64,000 nucleotides of DNA from Agapanthus africanus (lineage: Eukaryota > Streptophyta > Magnoliopsida > Asparagales > Amaryllidaceae): NCBI GenBank assembly GCA_030015575.1, contig JASDDO010000026.1, forward strand, positions 447,679,096 through 447,743,095, written 5' to 3'. The notes below the pieces were generated by a model. It did not search any database, had not been told where the DNA came from, and saw nothing but the letters and a program-made list of their open reading frames with translations. Made by a program: the position numbers and the translations under genes. Shown piece by piece: positions 36,101-45,532 of this stretch (positions are counted from its first letter, which is position 1; the number at the start of each line of letters is the position of its first letter).

Positions 36101-37139
36101 ACCATGCATCTATAGTAGATTTGTAGCGAGAACTGTAGTATTCCTCGTTTTATACGTGGATGACATTCTCTTGATAGGAAATGACATTCCTATGCTACAA
36201 TCTGTCAAGGGGTTCTTGTCACAAAGGTTCTCCATGAAAGACCTGGGTGATGCCTCATACATCCTGGGGATCCGGATCCATCGTGATAGATCCAAGAGGA
36301 TATTGGGACTTTCTCAGTCCAGGTACATCGACACCATACTGAAAAGATTCAGTATGGAAGATTCCAAGCGCGGTAACCTACCGGCTTGTCACGGGATCAC
36401 CCTCTCTAAAGAGATGTCTCCCAAGACTGATTTGGAGAGGGATCGCATGTCTATTATACCCTACGCTTCTGCGGTAGGCTCTATAATGTATGCGATGTTG
36501 TGTACCAGACCGGATGTAGCTTATGCACTGAGTGTGGTAAGCCGGTATCAGTCTAACCCTGGGGAGAAACACTGGATAGCAGTAAAGAACATTCTCAAGT
36601 ACCTGAGAAGGACTAAGGAGATGTTCTTGGTGTATGGCGGAAAAGACCTCCAGATCGAGGCCTTTGCTGACTCCAGCTTCCAGAGTGACAAAGATGATTC
36701 CAAGTCCATGTCGGGTTTTGTCTTCACCCTCTATGGAGGGGCGGTGTGTTGGAAGAGTTCCAAACAAGAAACCGTTGCAGACTCGACGATGGAAGCGGAA
36801 TACATCGCTGCATCTGATGCCGCAAAAGAAGCTGTCTGGATGAGGAAGTTCTTGAAAGAACTTCAGGTGGTTCCGTCCATTGTTGACCCAATACCTCTGT
36901 ATTGCGACAACAACGGGGCTATAGCTTTAGCGAAGGAACCCAGGTCCCATCAGAGATCCAGGCACATCTTGAGGCGGTATCACCTGATCAGGGAGATCGT
37001 GGATCGCAAGGAGATCGAGGTTCGGAGGGTTGCTTCAGAAGAGAACACTGCAGATCCATTCACCAAGGCCTTGCCCCAGACTCAGTTCGAGCGGCTGATC
37101 GAGATGATAGGTCTTCGATACGCCAGTTCATGGCCTTAG
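33189..37139 (+). CDS. gag-pol: copia-3 Gag-Pol polyprotein (intact)
   Basis: 1316 residues from ATG 33189, chosen because it matches the MTGLK and MSGLK starts of copia-4 and copia-1; the frame itself opens a few codons earlier at TTG. Domains by residue: Gag N-terminal part; CCHC knuckle CFFCHKKGHWKNDC (256-269); aspartic protease DTGSGSHIC (D306); integrase zinc region (H441, H446, C472, C475); integrase core D502, D565, E601 with the D-35-E spacing; reverse transcriptase with FKRKIGVDGQVETYKARLVA and YVDD (989-992); RNase H (D1161, E1202 or E1204, D1240). Integrase before RT defines Ty1/copia. All catalytic residues I could check are present and there is no internal stop. It makes capsid and replication enzymes for cytoplasmic reverse transcription and nuclear integration. 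Gag and Pol share one frame, so extra Gag would need splicing or another device. Confidence 0.97.
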   Translation: MTGLKLLLDKNKLTGPNYKDWLRNVKIAITYDKLGYLLTTKAPPVPGPTSSIADKEIRKTWEIDSAKAKCLLLASMDNEHQRRHENMDMESILLHTKELYGEQSRIARYEASKKLFSTKMAVGSSVAEHVLKMIGYIEELADLGITLESELYTDIVLQSLPSTYAQFILNFNLQEKEVELSELLNMLRSAEDTLQKSRDTSTLFVGGSSSSRSKAKAKGKKKKAPAKPRGGVSKVDTKGKGKATKIAGKLVDKEECFFCHKKGHWKNDCRAWKARTQELKQVAASASGVYVIENCLSINSTSWVLDTGSGSHICNSLQALRNRRDLKAGDMTLRVANGASMDAKAVGDYHLGMSDGHVLVLRNCFFVPNATCNIISVSLVSKEGYEFAFVSNVVNIHLNQVLIGSGTLSNGIYVLNQPQIFNVQNTHKRKSPEINQTFLWHCRLGHINERRLNKLHTEGYLNAFEYQSYATCQSCLKGKMTKTPFTGHGVRASELLGLVHSDVCGPMSTHARSGHSYFITFTDDFSRYGYVFLMKHKSEAFGKFQEYKNEVEKQTGKSIKILRSDRGGEYLSAEFLDYLKENGILSQLTPPYTPQHNGVSERRNRTLLDMVRSMMSNAELPRSFWGYALESAAYLLNRVPTKTVPSTPYEMWSGKKPYLQYLKVWGCPAFVKKQHADKLEARSVLCKFVGYPKNTRGYLFYYAEEQKVLVSRNAHFLEHQFLEKEISGSAVELEEIPEPQTITERLVEPEGSTEQDIPTPLRRSSRQSHPPERYYGFLIDGDREDCIIDYDEPTSFQQAVQSVDSVKWLDAMRTEMESMYTNKVWTLDIAPDGVKPVGCKWIFKRKIGVDGQVETYKARLVAKGFRQRPGLDYDETFSPVAMLKSIRILLAIAAFHDYEIWQMDVKTAFLNGNLEECVYMDQPEGFIQSGSSGKVCKLLKSIYGLKQASRSWNICFDETVKEFGFIKNPDEPCIYSRFVARTVVFLVLYVDDILLIGNDIPMLQSVKGFLSQRFSMKDLGDASYILGIRIHRDRSKRILGLSQSRYIDTILKRFSMEDSKRGNLPACHGITLSKEMSPKTDLERDRMSIIPYASAVGSIMYAMLCTRPDVAYALSVVSRYQSNPGEKHWIAVKNILKYLRRTKEMFLVYGGKDLQIEAFADSSFQSDKDDSKSMSGFVFTLYGGAVCWKSSKQETVADSTMEAEYIAASDAAKEAVWMRKFLKELQVVPSIVDPIPLYCDNNGAIALAKEPRSHQRSRHILRRYHLIREIVDRKEIEVRRVASEENTADPFTKALPQTQFERLIEMIGLRYASSWP

Positions 37140-37142
37140 TGC

Positions 37143-37153
37143 AAGTGGGAGAT
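37143..37153 (+). other. copia-3 polypurine tract
   Basis: AAGTGGGAGAT directly before the 3' LTR and four bases after the gag-pol stop codon. Confidence 0.9.
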
Positions 37154-39225
37154 TGTTAGTGTATATGCCCTAGAGGCCATTACTGTATCATACTAGTTTG
37201 TATATTACTTAATGGATGCTTGGGATATTCACCTTGTATATACAATCTTGCTCAAAATAGTAGTATGCTACTTGGTTTGTTTCTACTTCAATGTGTACTT
37301 GTGTTTATTTCAGTATATCACTTATACGCATTAGTGGAGCCCTTAGGATCTTTGCTTGATTACCAGCGTTGTGATGGCAGTCACACTAGTGGGGGCTGGG
37401 TAATCTATAAGCACATCCTTATACAGGTCCCTAGTCGCAGGACTATCGAGACAGGGCATCGATACTCCGGAGTAGACTAGCGTATGCGCTTCTCATCCCA
37501 GGGTGGGAGATGGTCTGTCCCACAGCCATCAGTACGTCGTACTGGAGATAGTATACGGGTGCTCGTTGGGTTACGAGTACACTGGACAGGACTCGTCGGG
37601 AACTGACAGGTTGGTATTATACCTATCGTCAGTTATCAGTTCCCAGGTGACATGAGTACAGCTTAGTCCGCTGACTTGACACTGGCACTTCGCCTCAAGT
37701 GTGTTCCCACTGCACTTTGATCACTACCCTACCACGGCTCAAAGGAGTCGTGCAAACGGGTGGTGGTTGGGTGCAGTCCCGAAGCACTTGGAGGCAGTGA
37801 CGGTTAGACAGGATTCGTCTCCCCCGGTATTGGGGGTTGACATCGCGCTGTGTCTAGGAGAGCCATTACACGAGTAGTCCCTGGCCAGGGCAAACGAGAT
37901 ATACTGGTAGGTTTCCAGTGTTATCTCAGGGTGTTTTGGGCTTCACTCCGGCACGACTTGTACCGCTATTGGGGGACTGACGATTACCACCCCCTAGGCC
38001 CGCCATGCGATGTATCAGACGAACAGACCGGACTGTACGGAGACTGTCACATTCAGACTCAGTAGGAGTTCAGATGGGGTTTCACCTCGTCAGCCTTCTT
38101 GTCGGCATCTACCTGGGGACCGTTACGCACAGCTAGTGCCGCTTGCGGTCTGTGGTTAAACCCACTGCCAGCGTAGTGTCGAGTCTTTAGAGTCCCACAC
38201 AGAGGGTATTCGCCTCTGGGCAAAACAGAGTAGAGGTCGCATGGTTTTGCGACAGGGTTCGTTCTCATCCGCGCACTTGTGCACGTTTGGAGTCCGGACG
38301 GATTATACTGGCAGGCTCTGGTTTGAGCCAGATACTGGTATGTGTTTTGGGGTTGCTTTTATATCTTGGTATTCTTGTTTTTCGGAACGAGAATGCAGGT
38401 GTGTATGCACAGTTGATTGAGGAGGAGAATGAGGTTTTTCATTAGGGTTTCGGAACGGGTGCGTATGCACAGTTGACAGTCTTTATTTTCCAAACCCTAA
38501 TGGATTTATTTATTATCTATTAATAATAATAATTAAATGAGAATTATGTTATGGTTGTTCTTTGTTGACTTGTTGACCTTGGTTGACTTGTTGACCATTG
38601 ACCACTTTCATGCCTTCAAAAGTCTTCCTTGATTTATGCTTACATTTTTAAATGAAGCATGGTTGTGGTCATTCCAAACACTACCATCAACTATTCTCAT
38701 TTTCAATTATTATCATTTAGATAATATTATTCTTTTGCATTATGGTTGCAAGAAGAGAAAATAATAGCTCATTCTATCATTCTCATTCTCTCTCCTCTCT
38801 TCATCTTCTTCTTCCTCTAGTAAAGAGAAACCCTCTCATGAGTTGAGAATCCTTCTCTTTAAAAAGAAAAGCAAACCCTAGTCACTCTCTACTCACCCTA
38901 GGATCAAAGGATTAGCAAGCCGGAGATTCTAGTTCACTCCAAGTCCGAGAAAGAGCCCAAGGTTGAACCCTCGAGGTGGATCCATCTTCGACGGAAGAAG
39001 GCGACAAAAGAGAACCATCAACCTCTACAAGATTTCAAGAAGAAGGAGTTCAAGTTTAGGTATAACCCTCATCCGAGTAGCTAACTCCTTTTAGCGTATT
39101 TGCTAGTTTAGTTTAGACACGATCCCGACCTTGTTTAGTCCATGTTGCTTCTTGCACTAAAAATTTGATTTTTATACCGTTTCCGCCTCCCCGTAAGAAC
39201 CGGGGGTCGCAATATGGACTTAAAG
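37154..39225 (+). repeat. copia-3 3' LTR
   Basis: 2072 bp, same length as the 5' LTR. One base difference seen (C at 38061). Ends TTAAAG, then TGAC and the resumed LARD-2 LTR. Confidence 0.95.
38565..38603 (+). promoter_or_regulatory. Five W-boxes in copia-3 3' LTR
   Basis: Exact repeat of the 30499-30537 cluster. In this copy it could drive transcription out of the element into the neighbouring LARD-2 and copia-4 sequence (inference). Confidence 0.5.
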
Positions 39226-39229
39226 TGAC
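39226..39229. repeat. copia-3 target-site duplication, right copy (TGAC)
   Basis: Matches 29084-29087. The uninterrupted LARD-1 LTRs read AACTGACAC at this place. Confidence 0.75.
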
Positions 39230-39501
39230 ACCAGTGGCTTGTGAGACCGGCCACCGCCCCTCGTCGCGGTCTTGACTATATACACTAGTCTACTCTGGAG
39301 TATCGATGCCCTGTCTCGAAAACTCCCACGACTAGGGACCTTTTAAGGATATGCTTATAGACCCCAACTCCCACGTATATGATCGCCATCATACTGCTGG
39401 CCATCAAGCAAGAATCCTAAGGGCTCTATCAACGCGCAATAGTGACCTGTAAGGTCACCTAAAGCAGTACACAATGATATAGATAAACCAGATAGCATAC
39501 T
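39230..39501 (-). repeat. LARD-2 3' LTR, second segment
   Basis: ACCAGTGGCTTGTGAGACCGG to GATAGCATACT, the stretch between the copia-3 and copia-4 insertions. Matches 57443-57714 of the right LTR. Confidence 0.92.
39497..39501. repeat. copia-4 target-site duplication, left copy (ATACT)
   Basis: Identical to 49868-49872. The intact right LTR of LARD-2 reads GCATACTATCATC here. Confidence 0.95.
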
Positions 39502-41592
39502 TGTCAGTATTGCCTAGCACCCTATAATGAGTTTTGAAGCATCACATGTCCCAAAGTTTGGATTTTGATGGTGCTAAACAAGCATGCAAAGGAATCGATC
39601 CTAGAAAATTAGGGTTTCGAAACTTAAGACTTATAAAGTTAGGGTTTCGAGACTACAACCTTTGTAGCTCCCTTTTGCTGGACTCCTTGGTCTCTTGGGT
39701 GTTGAATGGAGGTCCTCTTGAAGTCCTCTCGCGTCCACGACGATCCGCCCGGAGTTCCCCGTCCAAGCTCGCAACTTCGTAAAACCGAAGAGAACACTCT
39801 AAAAAAGTTGGCTAAACTTGTGTAGAATGAAGTTGTGGTTAAGATTCTCACTTCAAAACCCTCTCTTTATGTGTGTATTACTCACTAGAAGAAACTAGAG
39901 AGCAAATATGAAGGAGGAAGAAGATGGTGGCAATATTTTAACAAGAGGTGAAAAATATGATAAGCATAAGAAAAGAAATGAAATATATCCTTTTATATTT
40001 TATTTCTTCTCACTTCAAACCATGGTTAAATCTCTTGGTTGGTATTTAATTAGGGTTTAAACCATGTAAGGAAAGGTTAATCTAAGGTTAAGGGTAGGTG
40101 AGAATGGTTAGGTTAAGGAAGAGTGTAGAAGCAAGTGAAGATTATCCTTTCCCTTTTCCATTTTGTTTTAAACCTTAAATCAAATAAAACACAAAAGATT
40201 TATCCATGGTGTGAGTCTCATATTGCCACCATTTCCATGTGTAAACAACCATGATAGATGGGTGTATGTATGTATGTGTCTATGCACATCCATATGTGCA
40301 TGAAACTAGCAAGAAAGAAAGAAAGAAAAACATACATGCATGCACACATCCATCATCCAAGAAAAGGTTTTAAGTGAGAAAACTAAAGGTTAAATGATAA
40401 ATCAACACTTGATTCATCAATCCGGCCATATCACATATGACCCCACCAAAAGCAAGCCGCCCGATCAATGTACGGTATCATATACGCACATTTTAATCGG
40501 GTCCATGCGCATATCGCATACGCGCACCACAACGTTTCGCCTGGACTAGGTAACTCCTGTGTGGGACTCTAAGACTCGTCAATACGCCGGCAGAGGGTGA
40601 TGATCATATCAGGTACCCTCAAGCAGCAAGCGGTCAGCTAAACGTAACGGCCACCCGGGTATTAAGCGATCAGAAGAAAACAAGCGAACCTGCTACAACT
40701 CTCGTCGAGCCAACCGGCAACACTGCCGTACAGTCCGTTCTCTTCGTCAGATATGCTGCATATTGAGCCTAGGGATGGTCACGTCGACCCTAATAACTCA
40801 ATAAGTCATGCCGGTGAATGGTCCATAACAGATCGAGAAACTACTGATAACACTTATCAGCAAATCTCAGCAGCCCTGGCCAGGGACTTACTGATATAAC
40901 CAGTCGGGCACTTTACAGCATCAACTCCCAATACCGGGAGAGACGAAACCCCTCCTATCGCTCATTGCCTTCGTGTGTCTCGGGACTGTACCCAACGGCC
41001 ACCTGTTTGCACGACTCAGTAGAGCCGTGGTAGGGTGGCAATCAAAGTACAGTGGGAGAACACACAAGACTCCATGACGATCTCGGGTCTACAGACTAAC
41101 CTGTACCAGTGTCACCTGAGAAGTGCTATCCGACGATAGATATAATTCCATATAGGAGTTCTCAGCGAGTCCGTCCAGTGTACCCAGTCACCACTGAGCA
41201 CCCGTATATGATCTTGATGTCAAACATTGATGAATATGGGAACATCCATCGCCCATCGCATGGGTCTAGTATCATATACGCTAGTCTACTCTGGTATATC
41301 AATGCCCCGTCTCGATATACCTACGACTAAGGACTTTCCAGGATATGCTTATAGACTACAGATGTCCCACTAGTATGATCTTCATCATAATCAGAGCAGT
41401 CAAGCCAATATCCTCAGTGCTTTATCAGCATGTATGAGTGAATAATAAGCATGATCAAATCAACATGTCAGATAAAGAAGAACCAGATAGCTTACTATCA
41501 TGTCGAGCAAGAATGCATACTGAATATATATATATATGTACAAATACATCCACTATCATATAATGGCCTCTTGGGCATACATATATCCAACA
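39502..41592 (-). repeat. copia-4 3' LTR
   Basis: TGTCAGTATTGCCTAGCACC to CATATATCCAACA. Carries several GGTTAA repeats near 40027-40125 where copia-2 and copia-3 have W-box clusters, a GAAA run near 40313, and an AT microsatellite near 41525. Confidence 0.95.
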
Positions 41593-41605
41593 ATCTCCCA
41601 CTTGC
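41593..41605 (-). other. copia-4 polypurine tract
   Basis: Plus-strand ATCTCCCACTTGC, i.e. a purine-rich GTGGGAGAT against the LTR on the element strand. Confidence 0.9.
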
Positions 41606-41606
41606 A

Positions 41607-43250
41607 CTAAGGCCAGTTATTGGCGTATCTCATACCCAACATCTCAAAAAGTCGTTCATGCTGCGGCTGAGGGAGGGCCATGGTGAATGGATCCGCGACG
41701 TTATTCTTTGTGTCTACTCTCCTAATCTCGATCTCGCGGCGATCTACAATCTCCCGGATCAAATGAAAACGCCTCAGGATGTATCTGGACCGCTGATGGG
41801 ATCTAGGCTCTTTGGCTAATGCCATAGCCCCATTATTATCACAATACAAAGGTATTGGATCAATAATGGTTGGAACCACTCCTAGCTCCGAGACGAACTT
41901 CTTCATCCAGACGGCTTCCTTGGCAGCATCATTTGCAGCAATGTACTCAGCTTCCATCGTACAGTCTGCAACGGTATCTTGTTTGGAACTCTTCCAACAC
42001 ACCGCCCCTCCATTGAGGGTAAATACAAACCCAGAGATAGATTTGATGTCGTCCTTATCGCTCTGGAAGCTCGAATCGGTAAAGGCCTCCATTTGGAGAT
42101 CTTCATTACCATACACCAAGAACAATTCTTTAGTCCTTCGCAAGTACTTAAGAATGTTCTTCACATCTGTCCAGTGGTTCTCCCCCGGGTTGGATTGATA
42201 CCTGCTTACAACACTAAGTGCATAAGCTACATCTGGGCGTGTACATAACATCGCATACATTATAGATCCTACCGCCGAAGCATAGGGTATAACGCTCATG
42301 CGAGCTCTCTCTTCATCGGTCTTTGGACAAGAATCCTTGGAGAGAGTGACCCCATGGCAAGCGGGTAAGGCACCACGCTTGGAGTCTTCCATACTAAACC
42401 TTTTTAGGATGGTGTCAATGTACCTGGTCTGGGACAATCCCAATAAATTTTTGGATCTATCCCTATAGATCCTTATGCCCAGGATGTATGTGGCATCACC
42501 CAGGTCCTTCATGGAGAACCTTAATGATAAGAAAGATTTGACCGACTGTAGCATAGGAATATCATTTCCTATCAGAAGAATGTCATCCACGTACAATACG
42601 AGGAATGTGACAGCTCTTCCTACAGCCTTCTTATAAACACAAGGTTCATCTGGATTTTTGATGAAATCAAACTCTTTGATAACATCATCGAAACAGATGT
42701 TCCAACTCCGAGATGCCTGTTTTAACCTATATATGGATTTAAGCAATCTACATGCTTTCCCGCTGCTCCCACTGTCAATGAAACCCTCTGGCTGATCCAT
42801 ATAAACGCATTCTTCTAAATCTCCATTTAGAAATGCTGTTTTAATGTCCATCTGCCAGATTTCATAGTCGTAGTGAGCAGCAATAGCAAGTAGGATCCGA
42901 ATGGATTTAAGCATGGCTACGGGCGAAAAAGTTTCGTCATAATCCAAACCTGGTCTTTGACGAAAACCTTTCGCCACAAGTCTTGCCTTATAGGTCTCTA
43001 CCTGCCCATCTACACCAATCTTTCTTTTAAAGATCCATTTGCACCCCACAGGTTTTACCCCAGGGGGTACAACGTCCAAAGTCCATACTTTGTTGGTGTA
43101 CATAGACTCCATTTCGGATCTCATGGCATCCAGCCACTTCACAGAGTCTCTACTCGTGATAGCTTGCTGAAAACTGGTAGGATCATCATCATCCATGATA
43201 CAGTCTTCTCTGTCACCATCAATGAGGAAACCGTAGTACCTCTCCGGTGG
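41607..43250 (-). pseudogene. pol: copia-4 reverse transcriptase-RNase H (frame-shifted half)
   Basis: Open from the frameshift near 43250 to the stop at 41607-41609. The first Met in frame is at 43196, but the protein would normally be read through from integrase. Shows WIFKRKIGVDGQVETYKARL, YVDD (codons 42582-42593) and the RNase H motifs FTDSSFQSDKDD, CTMEAEYIAA and YCDNNGAMALA. Compared with copia-3 the RNase H motif reads FTDSS rather than FADSS; the key Asp and Glu residues remain. The enzyme would be intact if it were in frame. A ribosomal shift was considered but the site lacks a slippery run. Confidence 0.88.
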
Positions 43251-45532
43251 CGAGAAGTCCTACCAGTCCTACGGAGTGGCCGAGGTTCTTTAGTTTCTGT
43301 TGCAACAGCCGTTTCAACCAAATCGTTATTTGTAGTTTGTGTCTCTAGAACCTCTTCTAGATCCACCACCTTGCCATCATCTTTATCTGTGAAAAACTCT
43401 TTTTCCAAGAATGTGGCATATTGAGAAACAAACACATTTTGTTCCTCTTTGTGGTAGAATAGATATCCATAAGAATTCTTTGGATATCCCACAAAGTTAC
43501 ACACGACTGACCGTGTCTCGAGTTTGTCCGGATTTTGCTTTTTAACATAGGCCGGGCAACCCCAAATCTTAATTCTCTTAAGAGATGGTCTCTTCCCATG
43601 GCATATTTCATATGGCGTCGTAGACACGGCTTTGGTTGGAACCCTGTTTAGCAGAAATGCCGCAGTTTCCAATGCATGCCCCCAAAACGAGACTGGTAAC
43701 TCAGCGTCACTCATCATGGACCGGACCATATCTAATAGGGTCCTATTCTGTCGTTCTGACACACCGTTGTGCTGTGGTGTGTAAGGAGGAGTGAGCTGAG
43801 AGAGAATCCCATTCTCTTTTAGGAAGTTTGCAAATTCTATACTGAGATACTCACCACCTCGATCTGATCGAAGCATTTTGATACTCAAGCCGGTTTGTTT
43901 TTCTACTTCTTGTTTATATTCAATGAATTTCTCGAAAGCTTCGGACTTGTGCTTTAATAAAAATACATGACCGAGTCTTGAGAAATCGTCAGTGAATGTA
44001 ATGAAGTATGAAAAACCGCCTCTAGCCTGTGTAGACATTGGCCCACATACATCACTATGTATGAGGCCTAGGAGCTGAGTTGCTCTTTCTCCGTGTCCGA
44101 TAAACGGAGTTTTGGTCATTTTACCCTTGATACAAGACTGGCAAGTCGCATAAGATTTATATTCAAAAGAGTTTAAATATCCATCTTTGTGTAACTTGTT
44201 CAGTCTTGTTTCATTAATATGACCAAGTCTACAGTGCCAAAGAAAAGCTTCATTTAATTCTGAAAGTTTTCTTTTATTAGTGTGTAGTATACTGAAAACT
44301 GTGTGTTGATTTAGAACATATATTCCATTATTAAGCGTACCAGACCCAACCAACATTTGATTCAGGTGAATGTTCATAACATTGTTCTGCAATACAAAAT
44401 TATATCCTTCATTGTCTAACAAAGAAACGGAAATTATATTACATAGCATACTTGGTACAAAATAACATGGATTCAAAACCAAAATACATCCAGATGGCAA
44501 CCCCAAGTGATACTCTCCCACAGCGACTGTATGTACATTAGAACCATTTCCAACGCGGAGAGTATGGTCACCTGTCTTCAAAACCTTGCTATTTCTCAGC
44601 CCCTGCATAGAATTGCAAATATGAGAACCTGAACCGGTATCCAATACCCAGGAAGCAGAGTTTATTGAAAAACTGTTTTCTGTCACAAACGCACCTGAAG
44701 CAGAAACATCACCATGCTTCTTCTTGAGACTTAAGTACTCCGTGCAGTTGCGCTTCCAATGTCCTGTCTTGTGGCAATGAAAACATTCGCCCTTTCCCGA
44801 GTCTCCAGTCTTGGACTTTCCCTTTCCCTTCACCTTTTTAACTCCACCTTTAGGATTGGTGGGCTTCTTCTTTTTCTTTCCCTTGGCCTTGGCTTTCGGG
44901 CGAGAGGAAGAAGATTGTCCAATAGTCATAACGGGAGTTCTTGCTGACTTCATGGTGCTCTCTGCACTCCTTAATATATTAAGGAGTTCAGGGAGTTCCT
45001 TCTCCATGCCATGCATGTTGAAGTTCACTATGAACTGAGCAAAGGTGGAGGGAAGGGACTGCAGAATAATATCTAAATATTGTTCATTGTCCATCGTCCA
45101 TCCAAGGTCCTCAAGCTCTTCTATAAGAGCTATCATCTTTAGAACATGGTCTCCTACTGGTGTGCCATGGGCCATTCGTATCTGAAACAATTTCTTTGAT
45201 GCTTCGTATCGTAATACGCGGGATTGCTCTCCATGCAACTCCTTTGTATGAAGCAATATACCGTGAATGTCCATGTCCTCATGCTGCTTTTGATGTGTGT
45301 TGTCCATCGATGCAAGCGCGAGGCATTTGGCCGTGGCACAGTCAGCGTCCCATGTCTTGCGGACTTCAATGTTCGCAACAGAAGATTTTGGACCTGGGAC
45401 GGGCGGGGCTGAAGCCGTGAGGACATATGATACTTTATCATAAGTCAAGGCGATTTTCAGATTCCTCAGCCAGTCTTTATAGTTTGTCCCATTCAGTTTG
45501 TTTTTATCTAGTAAAAGCTTGAGTCCTGTCAT
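43139..45532 (-). pseudogene. gag-pol: copia-4 Gag-protease-integrase (frame-shifted half)
   Basis: 797-codon frame from ATG 45532 (MTGLKLLLDKNKLNG). In order: Gag; CCHC knuckle CFHCHKTGHWKRNC (residues 250-263); protease DTGSGSHIC (D298); integrase zinc region (WHCRLGHINE, CQSCIKGK); integrase core (HSDVCGPM, LRSDRGGEYL, PQHNGVSERQ). The last 40 or so residues, after about 43255, are out of frame: copia-2 and copia-1 have one more base in the HPPERYY region. Gag, protease and integrase could still be made, so it might act in trans or by recombination (inference). Confidence 0.92.

Larger units (their letters stand above)
29088..39225 (+). mobile_element. copia-3: intact, very young Ty1/copia retrotransposon
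   Basis: 10.1-kb plus-strand element: LTR 29088-31159, primer site 31160-31172, 2-kb leader, uninterrupted gag-pol 33189-37139, purine tract, LTR 37154-39225. The LTRs are both 2072 bp with a constant offset of 8066, hence no indels, and I saw one base difference (T at 29995, C at 38061). It therefore inserted very recently and has every part needed for its own transposition. LTR size fits the larger copia lineages such as Angela or Ikeros, but I do not assign one. Confidence 0.95.

Noticed and set aside
40020-40130. Telomere-like GGTTAA/GGTTAGG repeats in the copia-4 LTR
   Set aside because: Irregular units and not the plant TTTAGGG repeat; explained as LTR sequence present in both LTRs.
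43139-43260. Programmed ribosomal frameshift between copia-4 integrase and RT
   Set aside because: No slippery heptamer, and related elements have an extra base there and stay in frame, so a one-base deletion is the simpler explanation.
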